Notes under the pieces: generated by a model
What the model was told of the DNA's origin: nothing
Database searches by the model: none
What the model saw: the letters and a program-made list of their open reading frames with translations, nothing else
In this document: in pieces, positions 24,901-36,100 of the stretch
Numbering within the stretch: the first letter of the stretch is position 1
How the letters are laid out: every line of letters starts with the position of its first letter
Source of the DNA: Brachypterus glaber
Taxonomy: Eukaryota > Arthropoda > Insecta > Coleoptera > Kateretidae
DNA length: 64,000 nt
NCBI GenBank assembly: GCA_958510825.1
Contig: OY294048.1
Coordinates: 17,687,589 to 17,751,588, forward strand
Direction of reading: 5' to 3'
Position numbers and translations under genes: made by a program

Positions 24901-25986
24901 ATATAGCATCCATCATGTAAGGTTCATATGCGATATGCAGTTTTACTGTGAAAGCAAACTTTCTACCAGACATAAAAATCATGCGCCACACAAAAATCCA
25001 ATGTTTAGAAAAAAAATAGCAAATAATTATCTAGCTTTTTGATTTTTGGGGAATAGGGCTTTGGATCTGACTAAAATTGTTATCTAATTTGCTGTGACGT
25101 TTCGACGATGGATTTTCGTCGTTTTCGAACCTTTATTGGAAATAAAAAAGTATATATAAGTATAAAAAAAAATACAATTGTTTAAACATTTAACTTAACC
25201 TTAAAATAAATATTTTTTTTTTATACTTTTTTATTTCCAATAAAGGTTCGAAAACGACGAAAATCCATCGTCGAAACGTCACAGCAAATTAGATAACAAT
25301 TTTAGTCAGATCCAAAGCCCTATTCCCCAAAAATCAAAAAGCTAAATATACAAATCGGGCAAAAACTTTCAATTTAAGCAAATAATTATCATTTCAAAAA
25401 ATAATAATTTTAATTTTTTGTCTAAAACTATATAATGATCACTTTATGTCTAAAAATACATCCATTTCTACTACCCAAGGGTAAAATTTACGTTATTAAC
25501 AACAATTTTAAGAATATTTGTAATTCTAACCTAATAAAACTAAAATAATATAGACGCCATATTACTATTCTAAAAACATTCCCATTAGAATATTTTAAGA
25601 ATATGTATATGGGAATATTCTTAGCAAAATACTCTAATCATGCTTAGCATGTGTACTATAGCAATATTCTAAAAATATTCCCATTAGAATATTTTAAGAA
25701 TATGTATTGGGAATATTCTTAGCAAAATACTCTAATCATGCTAAAAATGTTTAGAATAGAAGCACTTATGCTACTACAGCAGTGCACCTTTTAAGAACAT
25801 GCTTAGCATGTTTACAGCATTATGCTAAGAACCTTTTCAATGGAACGATTAAAAAACCTTCCTAGGATGAAGTGTGTTATCAGGGTATGAAAAATTGCGA
25901 ATTTAAGGGTTAAGTGGAACATAGATAAAATAAATATTATAATTTTCAAATTTAAAAACATTTTAAAAACTTACTTTAAATGCCAT
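21918..25986 (-). CDS. Retinin-domain, low-complexity cuticular protein, paralogue (two exons)
   Basis: Secreted cuticle protein, 205 residues. The first coding exon is 25975-25986 (M-A-F-K, donor GTAAGT); the second is 21918-22523 (acceptor TTTTTCTAG). It has the same exon structure and domain order as the plus-strand paralogue. There is a signal peptide ending near TYVNA, an Ala/Pro-rich region with YxAPAPLIS repeats, the retinin-like block [19 protein letters not shown] then TRITND, Tyr/Ala/Gln repeats (PYAVAQPA) and the AAYEW terminus. The central domain is nearly identical between copies while the repeat blocks differ in number. That is what a fairly recent tail-to-tail duplication followed by repeat slippage would give. 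The first intron is 3.45 kb and full of foldback elements. Likely class CPLCA. Confidence 0.9.
23129..23735. mobile_element. Long palindrome (about 600 bases) containing GAGGTCGTCCATTTT ends
   Basis: The inverted core has AAACAAGCGTTTAAGAGGTC then GTCCATTTTA at about 23310-23340, mirrored at about 23550-23582. The pairing extends outward (CATAACATTGTC near 23146, mirrored by GACAATGTTATG near 23709) and inward almost to the centre at about 23440. The transcript of either strand would fold into one long hairpin. Confidence 0.75.
24405..24690. repeat. Cluster of AGAATATTCTTA and AGAAGCATG palindromes
   Basis: Many short palindromic words (AAGAATATTCTTA, CATGCTTCTTAGAAGCATG, TAAGAATATTCTAAG) occur in tight succession. 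The related cluster at 25560-25850 has the same words, so both are likely arms of one degraded element. The motif AGAATATTCT also fits the paired half-site format of heat-shock elements, which may be coincidence. Confidence 0.6.
25018..25390. mobile_element. Near-perfect foldback flanked by a 14-base direct repeat
   Basis: A 14-base sequence AGCAAATAATTATC occurs at 25018-25031 and 25377-25390 and looks like a target duplication. Between them, the arm starting TAGCTTTTTGATTTTTGGGG (25032-25155) is mirrored almost perfectly by 25225-25345. The arms include GTTTCGACGATGGATTTTC. After the right arm about 31 unpaired bases precede the second direct repeat. The long target duplication is not typical of DNA-transposon MITEs. 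Confidence 0.75.
25560..25860. repeat. Tandem duplication of about 100 bases within GAATATTCT palindromes
   Basis: Two direct copies (about 25567-25660 and 25667-25745) share TTCCCATTAGAATATTTTAA, GGGAATATTCTTAGC and AAAATACTCTAATCATGCT. They carry ATGCTTAGCATG palindromes around them. Confidence 0.7.
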
Positions 25987-26011
25987 TGTTGAACAGAGTT
26001 GCCGGTGAGAA

Positions 26012-26045
26012 ACTGACGAAAATTCAAAAAGCCGATACTTTTATA
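26012..26045 (-). promoter_or_regulatory. Core promoter of the second cuticle gene
   Basis: On the minus strand TATAAAAG (26038-26045) lies about 31 bases before the A of a TCAGT initiator (26012-26016). The ATG follows at 25986. The layout matches the paralogue's promoter. Confidence 0.75.
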
Positions 26046-26079
26046 TTCATCCGCAATAATTACAATTCATACAGCTTGC

Positions 26080-26117
26080 GGAGTGGACCACTTTCGTTCT
26101 CATTAAAGGTCTAGGTT
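26080..26117 (-). promoter_or_regulatory. Conserved upstream block of the second cuticle gene
   Basis: On the minus strand this reads AACCTAGACCTT, then GAGAACGAAAGTGG and TCCACT. It aligns with 16869-16906 upstream of the other cuticle gene, with conserved spacing to the TATA box. It is probably a shared regulatory site. Confidence 0.6.
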
Positions 26118-28133
26118 AAATATATATTCAATGTATTTTCTTAATAATTTTAGGGCTATTTTATTACTTAACTTTATAAGCGTTATTTTTTATAACTTAT
26201 TTTTTTTTTTAATATTGTCTGTTTAAAAGATATTTGCAAAACAGTCCAAAAGTGTTTCTTAAAATCAAGATATCGGAAAATTTTTGACCATTTTCTCATT
26301 TTCTCAAAAACTAAGTAAGTTAGAAAAAAGTTGTTTTAGAGAATTTTATAAGATTTCTTTTTTATAATTACCTACTTATTTTTTTTATTCGACTAGAAGT
26401 TATTTGCAAAAAACTCCAAAAGCGTACCTTGGAACTAAGATGGCGACGCAAGCTTACCTTTAGTTGTTTAAGCACGTTTATCAAAAATGTCTAAACTACA
26501 TCTTTACCAATTTGCAGAACTTTTGGACATTTTTGTGGAAAAAGCCTTTGTTGGGACTATAGAACCAAGCGCTTTGATTTTTAGATATTTTTGATAGCTG
26601 AAACATCGTCAAAGACTACAAAAAACAATAATTTTTTTGCGAAGCTGTGTTATGCATAAAAAAAACTATTTAATTTTATAATAATTTAATAAAAAATATA
26701 CGTAATTTAAATCCAATTAACAATAGAACAATAAAAATTTTATATTTTTTAAAATATATACCTATCTATAGAGCAGTGCTTTATTTTTAAATTGTATCGT
26801 CTAAACCCATCTTCTTTGTGTCCTGTAAAAAAATATTCAATTTTTAGTACTTAGGTATACAGGGTTATTCACGAATATGACCTATTAAAAGTTTATGAAG
26901 AACCAATAATTTTGAAAATCTGATATTTGCATTTTGGACTTTCTGTATATGAACACAACAATACCTAACCGACTTATCCTAAACCAAAAACTAACCCAAA
27001 TTGTATACAATGTGTCCCAGAAAGCAGCTGGAATAAATATGAAATTGGTTGTATATATGGACCAGCACCGGATTAAAAATAATTTGCATTTTAGTTTATT
27101 CTGTTAAGTAATTAAATTATTATTGCATCAAGTTTGCTGTAAATTGTTATAAATCAGTTTGAATACTTTTACAATGTTATAAAAATTGTAACTAACGATA
27201 TGATAACTATGTTATCTTTTATTTTTAAATTTTTTTATTTATTTTAAGGGGCTCTTCAAATATTACGTAATTGTTTATATATAAAGTATAATTGGGTGTG
27301 CTGTATGTCTATGATAACATTTAAAAGTGCAAGAAATGTGGAATCTATCCATTAACTTTTTATACAAGTGGAATAAATACCATTTTTTTATTTTTACAAT
27401 TTTAGTTTTTAATTAAAATTGGTAATTATTGGACACCAGTATTTTCAGAAAACTGTACAGATTCCAAAAATGTAAGGCATTTAGATGTCGCACTTGTGAA
27501 TGTTGGCAACCATTCCGGTAAAACCAAGCAAAATGTTATTTTATGTGTCAAAAGTTGAGGTTCCTCAAGTACGTTATAGATACTAAATTTGAAAATTTAA
27601 TCTTTACAAATACAGACGATAAGGGGGGTGTACATATGATCTGTGACACCCGGTATATATTTTTTAATTTTTCCACAGTTTCCCCTATTTTTATAGACAA
27701 GACAAGATGCCTAGGGACACCAGTTGTTACTTTGTCTAGTGTTTTGGTTGTTAGCCGTTTGGGTTTCTGTAAGTTTTCGCATAAAAAACCCAAACCAACC
27801 AACCAGCAAAACACATCAACTAGACAATGCAACAACTTATCGAGTGACCCTAGTGGCACCACATGTGCTTATTCTAACACTTGATAGTTATACCGTATCT
27901 AGAAGTAGAATGGATCCATTCTATGTTTCATGTGTGTGTATTTGCCTACATTCTAACACCTGTAGAAAAAATTATATTTCACTTGTGCCAATACAAACTT
28001 ATTTAAATATGTTTCACATTTGCAAATAAATGCTAAAAGAAATTTCTATTAGTATTTAAATACTTTGCCGCATGTGCAAATCCAAACGAATCAAATTTTT
28101 TGCATATTTTCTATTATAGAAATTCTATAGCTA
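26118..28133. other. Intergenic region between the second cuticle gene and prominin
   Basis: No gene was recognised. A foldback at about 27708-27860 pairs GGGACACCAGTTGTTACTTT then GTCTAGTG with its inverted copy around CTAGACAATGCAACAAC. A solitary GGGGCTCTTCAAATATTACG end occurs at about 27249. The remainder is AT-rich. Confidence 0.45.
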
Positions 28134-28268
28134 TCCTGCCCTACTAAGCTAGAAAGCAGTAACTCCATTTATCGCATAGCGACGTTTTCCTGTCAACTCT
28201 GATGTAATTTTTTAAAAACGCTGCTATTGGCAAATGGTGTCACTGCTTTTTAGCTTAGTCGGGCAGTA
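28134..28268. mobile_element. Short MITE with TGCCCTACTAAGCTAGAAAG ends
   Basis: The left arm CCTGCCCTACTAAGCTAG then AAAGCAGT is inverted against the right arm (ACTGCTTTTTAGCTTAG then TCGGGCAG). TA lies at each outer edge. The centre includes the small palindrome TCGCATAGCGA. Non-coding. Confidence 0.6.
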
Positions 28269-28553
28269 TACGAAAGACGCCTAATTTCGGATGGTTTTCT
28301 AATTTCAGAGGTAAACAGAAAGCTACTTTTATGCAAAGCGAAAAGTCAAACTAAATTTTTATATTTATACTAGTCGTATAGTATTCGTAAAAAGCTGCTT
28401 AATGATTAAATTCGAGATTAAATTACTTTTTATTTGCAGAACAAAATGTCAAGAAATAACAAGAAACATAAGCAATGGGATACAGATCTCCTTTGAAAAA
28501 TGGAATATTTCCAAAATTACAGGAACCCTTTTTCAAATACACAAAAATGCGTA

Positions 28554-28758
28554 CAGTGGGTTAGGCTAAATGTGACATCCAGGGTAATTGTGACATGTCC
28601 TGTTATAATTCTTCTAAATAAAATCGAAATTTTATGCGAAATATTTAATACTGTCAAAAACCTAATGCCAGGGTTGGATTGGATATAAACTAGTTAAGAA
28701 GAATTATAACAGGACATGTCACAATTACCCTGGGTGTCACATTTAGCCTAACCCACTG
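28554..28758. mobile_element. TA-flanked MITE with 60-base near-perfect inverted arms
   Basis: The arms begin CAGTGGGTTAGGCTAAATGT and continue through CAGGGTAATTGTGACATGTC and TATAATTCTTCT. The reverse complement at 28698-28758 differs at only a couple of positions. TA flanks both ends (28552-28553, 28759-28760). The high arm identity indicates a young insertion. Confidence 0.8.
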
Positions 28759-28823
28759 TAAAGTTTTTTTAAGCGTGTTTTTTGGAAAAAACAAACTGTA
28801 ATAAATTTGTTCGTTATAATATA

Positions 28824-29202
28824 CAGGGTGCCAAAATTTAAGAGGCGATTCTACATCCAAAAATATGAAAAGAAGTTTCTATAAAGGGTGATCGGAAATG
28901 ACCCCTAAGGGTGCTACGACCCTTCGAAGATGACATTGAATGGGGAACAAATAAGAGCATCAATAAAATTTTAATGATGCAGGGTGTTTCTTCATTTAAA
29001 ACTGAGTAGTAAAGTATTCTTCACCAAAACATCTAAATCTCTAGCTTAACGGGTAACAGAGTAATTAATTAAAAACATTATTTTTATTACAATTTTAAAG
29101 GGCTGTAGCTCCCTTAGAGCTCATTCCCGGACCAACCTTTATACGAACTTTTTTTTTGATAGTTTTGGATGTAGAATCACCTCTTAAATTTTGGGGTGCC
29201 AG
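28824..29202. mobile_element. MITE with GGCGATTCTACATCC arms, TA target
   Basis: It begins CAGGGTGCCAAAATTTAAGA after a TA and ends with the inverted copy (TTAAATTTTGGGGTGCC). Subterminal blocks TACGACCCTTCGAAG and AGCTCCCTTAGAGC are also inverted. It lies just beyond the 3' end of the prominin reading frame. Its minus strand contains AATAAA near 29080-29086, so it could supply that gene's polyadenylation signal. Confidence 0.65.
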
Positions 29203-29427
29203 TTATTAATCTGCCTGTTTAACTTATAACTTATAAGTTGCATTTTGTTATATAAAAAAAATATCAAAAAGTAATACCGCCTATTAAATATCGGATAAAT
29301 TGTAAATGTTGTCCGAAATTAGGCGACTTTTCTATATACTAGAGGTTAATTAATTAGCAATCCAGTATATGTTTAAGACATACGTGACCACTAGGGCCGA
29401 AAGGGTTAAAAATTACAAATAACTTAC

Positions 29428-29482
29428 TTACACAACACTCCAAACTGGTTCGTCAGTTTCCACCATATCTTCACGGGATCGT
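29428..29482 (-). CDS. prom: Prominin terminal coding exon
   Basis: The acceptor is TTTCTAAG; the exon translates to RSREDMVETDEPVWSVV then TAA, entering in phase 2 like the four junctions before it. The stop overlaps a strong donor-like GTAAGT (GTTGTGTAAGTAAG). An alternative form could splice there and continue, again in phase 2. No further exon was identified downstream, so the stop is favoured. Confidence 0.65.
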
Positions 29483-32400
29483 CTTAGAAATATATAAATT
29501 TAAGGTTAATACCTAAGGGAACGTTCAAGTATTACGTAACGCTCCTAGGGGGGTGTCCAAAATGATCAAAATTTTCGTTACGTAATACCTAAACGTTCCC
29601 TAAATTATAATGTGAGAAAAATTGTGAATATTATATAATTATTATTATTATTATTATTTTTTTTATTATTATTATATTATGCATTTAATTAAAATATTTA
29701 ACTAAAAAAACAAATTTTTGTTTAGTCAAAATTTTGTGCTTATAAACCTCTAGTTTTTATTCTTATGTTTTTTTAAGGGGTCATGCACAAATAACGTAAG
29801 ATTTTTAGGAGAAGCGGGCAGAAGGGTCTTGTAAAGAATATTTTCCTTATGCCAGAAATAAACCTACATTAACAACAGCAAGTTTTAATATTTTTTTATG
29901 TTTAATTGTTTAAATATTTTTGATTTAATACAATACAAAGAAGATTACAACTACAAGTATTATATCATATAACTTACAAACATTACACATAACTTGAGTG
30001 TTTATGTATAAATGTTCAGGACGCATAGGAAAATCTTAGAATATCTTACATAGAGTGGGGGGCAAAAATCTTTAAAAAATGTCCTAAGAAAAAGTAAATA
30101 TATTTACTATCTCATAAAAAAAACTATTGTGAAATTTTTTTTTTGCTAAATCATGTTATTTTTTTCTAAAACTTCGAAAAAAATAAAAATAAGCAAAAAA
30201 AAATATGTCTGTCTGTCTGTCGGTCTGTCAGTCAGTCGGTCGGTCTGTCTGTCTGTCCGTCTGTATCCACTATAACTTCAGAACGCTTTGAGCTAGCGAC
30301 TTGAAATTTGGTATGCAGATGCATTTTTTTATAATCTTGGACAAATTCGTATTTAAGCATAATCGGTTGGGAGGAAGGGGCTTAAAAGGGGGTTTGAATT
30401 TTTGTTTTAGTCTTATTTTTTTTATTATTTAAAATTAAAAAAACATTCATAAACTACATAAAACGTTGAATAAAACTACATAAAAAATGTTATTCTCGTT
30501 TTTTACCAGTGCTCCCTCTCCCCCAAAATGTAAAAAAAAATCTAGACATAACTTTCTTATTATTCACAACAGAAAAATAATTTAAAAACCACATAAAAAA
30601 GTAAAATAAAATTACATAAAAAATATAGTTCACTGTTTTTCAAATTAAAATGAAAATAAAATTACACAAAAATTGCTACATATTATCATTTTTTCCATGA
30701 CTCTTCACTCTCTCCACAAAATGTAATAAATTGTTTCTGGACATTACTTTTTTTGATGAAAAAGTATTCTCGCTCATTCAAAATGGCTGTTCTTTTTACT
30801 GACAGCAGTATTTTTTATTAATACGAATATAATAACCGTAATTAATAAATAAATGTATTACCTTGTTGATCTGGAAGTCCTCGCTCTCGTTGCAGGCGGT
30901 ATTTGGGGAGGTCTAAAAAATAAAGAAAAATAAAACGAAATATGTACAGGTTTATTCAGAAATACTTCAGCCAATAAAAAAAACACTTTCCCCTATAGTT
31001 ACGAAAGCAGATAGAGTGGAAAGCTTTGTAAAAAACCTAGGTTATGCATAAATTACTTAGGGTACTTTTTAAGGAATTTTGACCCCCTAAGTTAAGATTT
31101 AGTCAAATTTTTACATATCGTAAGATTTCCAACAATCCCCCAACCACTAAAAACGTAATTTGTGGACGACCCCGAAGAGAGTCGAAAAAGGTTAAAAAAT
31201 GATCTTATGAAAATTTTTCTGATATAAATATCTTGTTTGAATTTATTTTTCATTTGTTTTTTTTTTAATTTTACTGAGAACTATTGATTATGCATAAGCA
31301 TATATGCCTACTATAGGGGGAAGTATTGTTTTGTTAGCAACAGTTATTCTGGTTAAAAGGTTAAATGATCATTTCAAAAAAAATATATACAGGGCGCGCC
31401 CTGGACGGTCCAAAAGTCACCCCCCTTTTAACTTTTGAACCTGTTAAGATATCGGCTTCAAGTTTAGAACTCTTAAATAAGACAACTAAAACATCTTTTA
31501 GCATAATTTTGATACTTTCAGCTCTTAAAATGTGGGCAGGGGGCAATGGGGGACATTTTTTTAATGGAAAGGAATGTCGTGTGATACATTATTTCAAAGT
31601 AAATAAAAATCTCTATTGGACTTTTTATATATTACGTTTTGTTCATCATGAAATTAGTCATTTTTAAAAAATTGTTCGATTTTTTTAGAGAAATTTTGAC
31701 AAAAATACACATTTTCGTTTGGACTTTTTTAAACCAAAAAAAAAAATGTTTAAAAAAATTAAAAAATATATAGTGAAATGAAGAATTTCATAAGCTTTAA
31801 AATGATGTATCACACGACCCCCCTTTCTATTTAAAAAAAAATGTCCCCATGCGCCCCTGCCCACATTTTAAGAGCTAAAAGTATCAAATATACACGGTGT
31901 ATTTGAAATAGGGTCGGAAATTTTAACAGATGATTCTACATCATAAAATATGACAAAAAGTTCCTGTAAACATATGTCTAAAAATGCGTCATAAAGGAGC
32001 TACGCCTCTTTGAAAGTGGCTAAAAAAATCGGTTTTTATTTAATAACTCAGGAACCCTTTGAGATATATCAACGAGGTTTTTTCATGTACTTATTTCAAC
32101 CAGGGGTGTGCGAAACGGGGGGGGCTTATCAGTTTTTTGTCCCAAACTTTTTTCTGTGTAACTTTTTTGCAATTTTATTTTTGAAATATAATTCCCCAGG
32201 TCAAAATACATAAAAAAGGTACTCTTGTTGTAATACTGTAGGATTAACCGTTTTCGAGAAAAAATCATTTGAAGGTGAAATTCCACGGTTCGAGGACGAA
32301 AAATTAAATACTAAAATGTCGAAAACCAAAATTTTAATGATGCTATGCTATGTTATTCTAGATCAAAAACTAAGAAAAAAAGTTTCCATGCATGTAGGTC

Positions 32401-33057
32401 GAAAAAACACTTTTAAATCTACCTTTAGCCCTTTAAAAATGGTGCATATTTAGAAGACCATAGCTCCATTAGGATTCATTTTTGGAAGTACCCGTATATG
32501 AGGTTTTTTTCTTAGTTTTTAATGTTCATTCGCCCCACATCATTAAAATTTTGGTTTTCAACATTTTAGTATTTAATTTTTCGTCCTCAAACCGTGGAAT
32601 TTCAACTTCAAATGAATTTTTCTCGAAAACGGTTAATCCTACAGTATTACAACAAGAGTACCTTTTTTATGTATTTTGACCTCGGAAATCATATTTCAAA
32701 AATAAAATTGCAAAAAAGTTACACAGAAAAAAGTTTGGGACAAAAAACTGATAAGGCCCCCCCGTTTCGCACACCCCTGGTTTAAATAAGTACGTGAAAA
32801 TGACATACAAAGATGGGCCTTATTAGGATTAATTCACGTGCAAAACCTCGTTAATATATCTCAAAGGGTTCCTGAGTTATTATATAAAAACCGATTTTTT
32901 TAGCCAAGTTCAAAGGGGCGTAGCTCCCTTATGACGCATTTTTAGACATATGTTTATAGGAACTTTTTGTCATATTTTATCATGTAGGATCACCAGTTAA
33001 AATTTCCGACCCTATTTTAAATACACCCTGTATGCTAAAAGATAGTCAATAAAAGCG

Positions 33058-33110
<53 letters not shown>

Positions 33111-36100
33111 TGTATTCTGTATTTTATTACCTAGGCGGTGAGGGGTAGTAGATATCTTCTTCTCTGAAAATAAAAATTTAGTTGAATAAAAAAAAGTTTA
33201 TTGCGTTTAGGTATTTTATTTTATTATTTTAATTTTAATGATAGCTAATATCCTAAAACATTTTAATTTTAATTATGATATTTGGGTTCGTAGTAGTGGT
33301 AGTACCCATTTCAGAAAAAAAAAAACAAAAAGTATAAACTAACCTGGGCCCAGGAATCCATGCCGATATAGGTTCCGTTCCTTCTGATCCAGAGAGGCAT
33401 AAAGGAATTTCTGGAGATCTAAAAAAATCATGGTCAGCATTACAACATGGTTTTATTATATCTACGCTTTATTATACAGGATGAATCAGAAATAAGTTAC
33501 AAAATTGTAAGGGGCGATTCTAGGTCCAAAAATATGAAAAAAGTTCCTTATTTCTGAATCACCCTGTATAGTATACAGGGTTATTCTTTTAAATGGTACA
33601 GTGCCTCTAACTTTTGAACGGCGCACTATGTGTTACAGAGACTGTGTAAGTGTCCAAAAGTCCTATTTTTATTTTAAGATTTGAGAAATTTTATGTATAA
33701 GATAACACAGCCCCACAAAAAAAAAAAAAGTCTGGATCTCTAGACCAGACATGTGTATCCTTATGTATTTTTGCCCGCTGAATCCGAATCCGAGGTCAGA
33801 AAAAGCCCTACACCCCAGGAATTGGCCCCAGAGGCCGAAAATGGCCGCTGAAAGGTGTGAAACGGGAATTCCGGCATGACGGATGCTCAGGGCAGGTTGA
33901 GATTGCATTCTCAAGGCAAAGTCGAATTAGTGGCTAACGGTGGTTAGATCCGACAGGCATCGCGGCCCCTGAGGCCGGAAAATGGGCCCTTGGGGCCCGA
34001 AAAATCGAGATTTTCACGTCGGGATCGCAGTACTTGGATTTTCTTGAAACTTCATTTGATTTTGATTTTCTGGTCCTAAATTTTGATTTTCTGGTCCTAA
34101 GGGTCCATTTTCTGGGCCTGGGCATGAATTACAATGGGCCTCGAAATGTTGCTACATTGCCAGTGTTTCCGTGAGTTTTAGAGTCCATAGAAATTTGAGT
34201 GCCGTGATGACGACGTGGAAATCTTGATTTTCCCGCCCTGAGGGCCCGTTTTTCGGACCCTGGGTGTGAATTTCAATGGGCCTGGAAGAGGTTCCAGCCT
34301 TTTTACGTTGCTGCAGTTTGAAGTTACAAGAAAATCGAAGTGCTGCGATCCCGACGTGAAAATCTCGATTTTTCGGCCCCCAGGGGCCCATTTTCCGGCC
34401 TCAGGGGCCGCGATGCCTGTCGGATCTAAGCTCGGTTACCCACTAATTCGACTTTGCCTTGAGAATGCAATCTCAACCTGCCCTGAGCATCCGTCATGCC
34501 GGAATTCCCGTTTCACACCTTTCAGCGGCCATTTTCGGCCTCTGGGGCCAATTCCTGGGGTGTAGGGCTTTTTCTGACCTCGGATTCGGATTCAGCGGGC
34601 CAAAATACATAAGGATACACATGTCTGGTCTAGAGATCCGGACTTTTTTTTTTGTGGGGCTGTGTAATCATTATCGGACTTCATAATGAATGACTAATTT
34701 TACCCAGGGAAATATGATCATTCCGATGTAGCGATTTTTCTTTCATGTCAAGTCAAGAAATTGACATAATTTAATATTTTGTAGTCAATAACCAAAATTC
34801 CTCTAAAAACTACATTTCGTGAGATAAATGAATAAAATCTACACAAATATTTTAAAATATACCTTTTTAAGTACATATAAATAAATTGCCCAAAAAATAT
34901 TAAAAGTATCTGTATGGCAGGAGAAATTAGACGTAGATATGCAAAAAGAAACCAAGCGATGCCATGATAAATAATATACTATAGTTTGACGCACGGATCT
35001 GTGGCTATGGGAAATATGTTTGGAATGTGTGTGCAAGTGGGAGGCCCAATGTAGGCACTCACGCCTTATAACGCTCTTGACGGAAAGAAGAGAGAGAGAA
35101 TGATTCCTCTGCCTTACGTCGGAGCCTTTATTTCATGCGGAGAACTATACAATTCGTCGTATCAGAACAACAAGGTTTCAACTGACATTGTGAGATTGCA
35201 GTAACTGTCAGTATATTTTGTAAGATAAATTTTAATTTTAATTTTACTTATAAATTTAAAATTTTGTACAAATAACGAAAATAATGCAATCCATATCTGT
35301 AAAAAGTTTTAACTTTTCAAGATGAAGCATTTTAAATTTATTATAAAAAAATATACTGACAATTACTGCAATGTCACAATGTCAGTTGAAACCTTGTTGT
35401 TCTGACAGACCAATTATTGTAGTAATACCCTGGAGGATGAGGATAAATAATATATCATATAGTATCACAATAATTGTGACTTTATTTTTTCTTTAAGGCA
35501 ATAGTAAATAATACTTTTATAGACTTTCCATGTATGCAAACAAATATGCAAATTTAATTCAGTATAATATACCTCTCCTGAAACTCTAAGGAAACAAAAA
35601 CTCGAGCAAAAACTAAAAAAAAAATTGTTTTATTTTTTATTTTCTTTTTCTTCTTATTGAGGCATATCAAATATAAAAAAAAAACAAAATTAAATCGAAA
35701 TAGCTATTTTCCTAACAAGTGCGGAAAGAGGTCCTTTTCCGCACTCGATTGCATTTGCCTGAACGACGCGTAGATTTAAGCTCTCCATTAATTTTGAATT
35801 CAAATATTTAAAAAATCTGAAAGTCTTCCATATCCATTTTAGCGTCGCCACTGGTTTGGACTTTCGTGCATTTTCTTTAATGTATACCATATACTATTCA
35901 TTCGTTAACAATTTTATAATTTTTTGTTATGGTATATGGAACTTTCTACCCATTTGTAAATTGTTTAAAAAAATTTAGATTGACATGACATGACATATAT
36001 TGGTGGGAAAAACCTTAAATAGAAAGTGGATGATACATCATTTGAAGGGTATTTGAATTGTCTATTTAAGGTATGTTCTCTTTGGTTATAAAAAATATCC

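Larger units (their letters stand above)
22524..25974 (-). other. Intron of the second cuticle gene, rich in foldback elements
   Basis: The intron has canonical GT and AG ends on the minus strand. It contains the palindrome at about 23129-23735, a rearranged repeat around 24260-24300 (GGACGACCCCTTAG end), GAATATTCT palindrome clusters at 24405-24690 and 25560-25850, and the foldback at 25032-25376. No extra coding exon was recognised. Confidence 0.65.
29774..31162. other. Intron segments around prominin exon 10; two facing solitary repeat ends
   Basis: A GGGGTCATGCACAAATAACG end at about 29776 faces an ACGTAATTTGTGGACGACCCC end at about 31136-31157. They resemble opposite termini of one family, and prominin exon 30862-30912 lies between them. 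They are more likely two independent decayed copies. A TCTG microsatellite with its associated GAGCTAGCGACTTG repeat is at 30205-30320. Confidence 0.4.

Noticed and set aside
29774..31162. A transposon that captured prominin exon 10 between its two ends
   Set aside because: The two ends face each other but match poorly and no target duplication is visible; independent solitary ends are more likely.
33344..33411. Alternative frame of prominin exon 8 giving NSFMPLWIRRNG
   Set aside because: It uses a second acceptor inside the exon and puts the next exon into a frame that stops at TAG, whereas the phase-2 reading stays open to the final exon.
33669..34686. Two matching open frames of about 75-80 codons on opposite strands
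   Set aside because: They are mirror copies from the arms of the GC-rich palindromic element, not independent genes.
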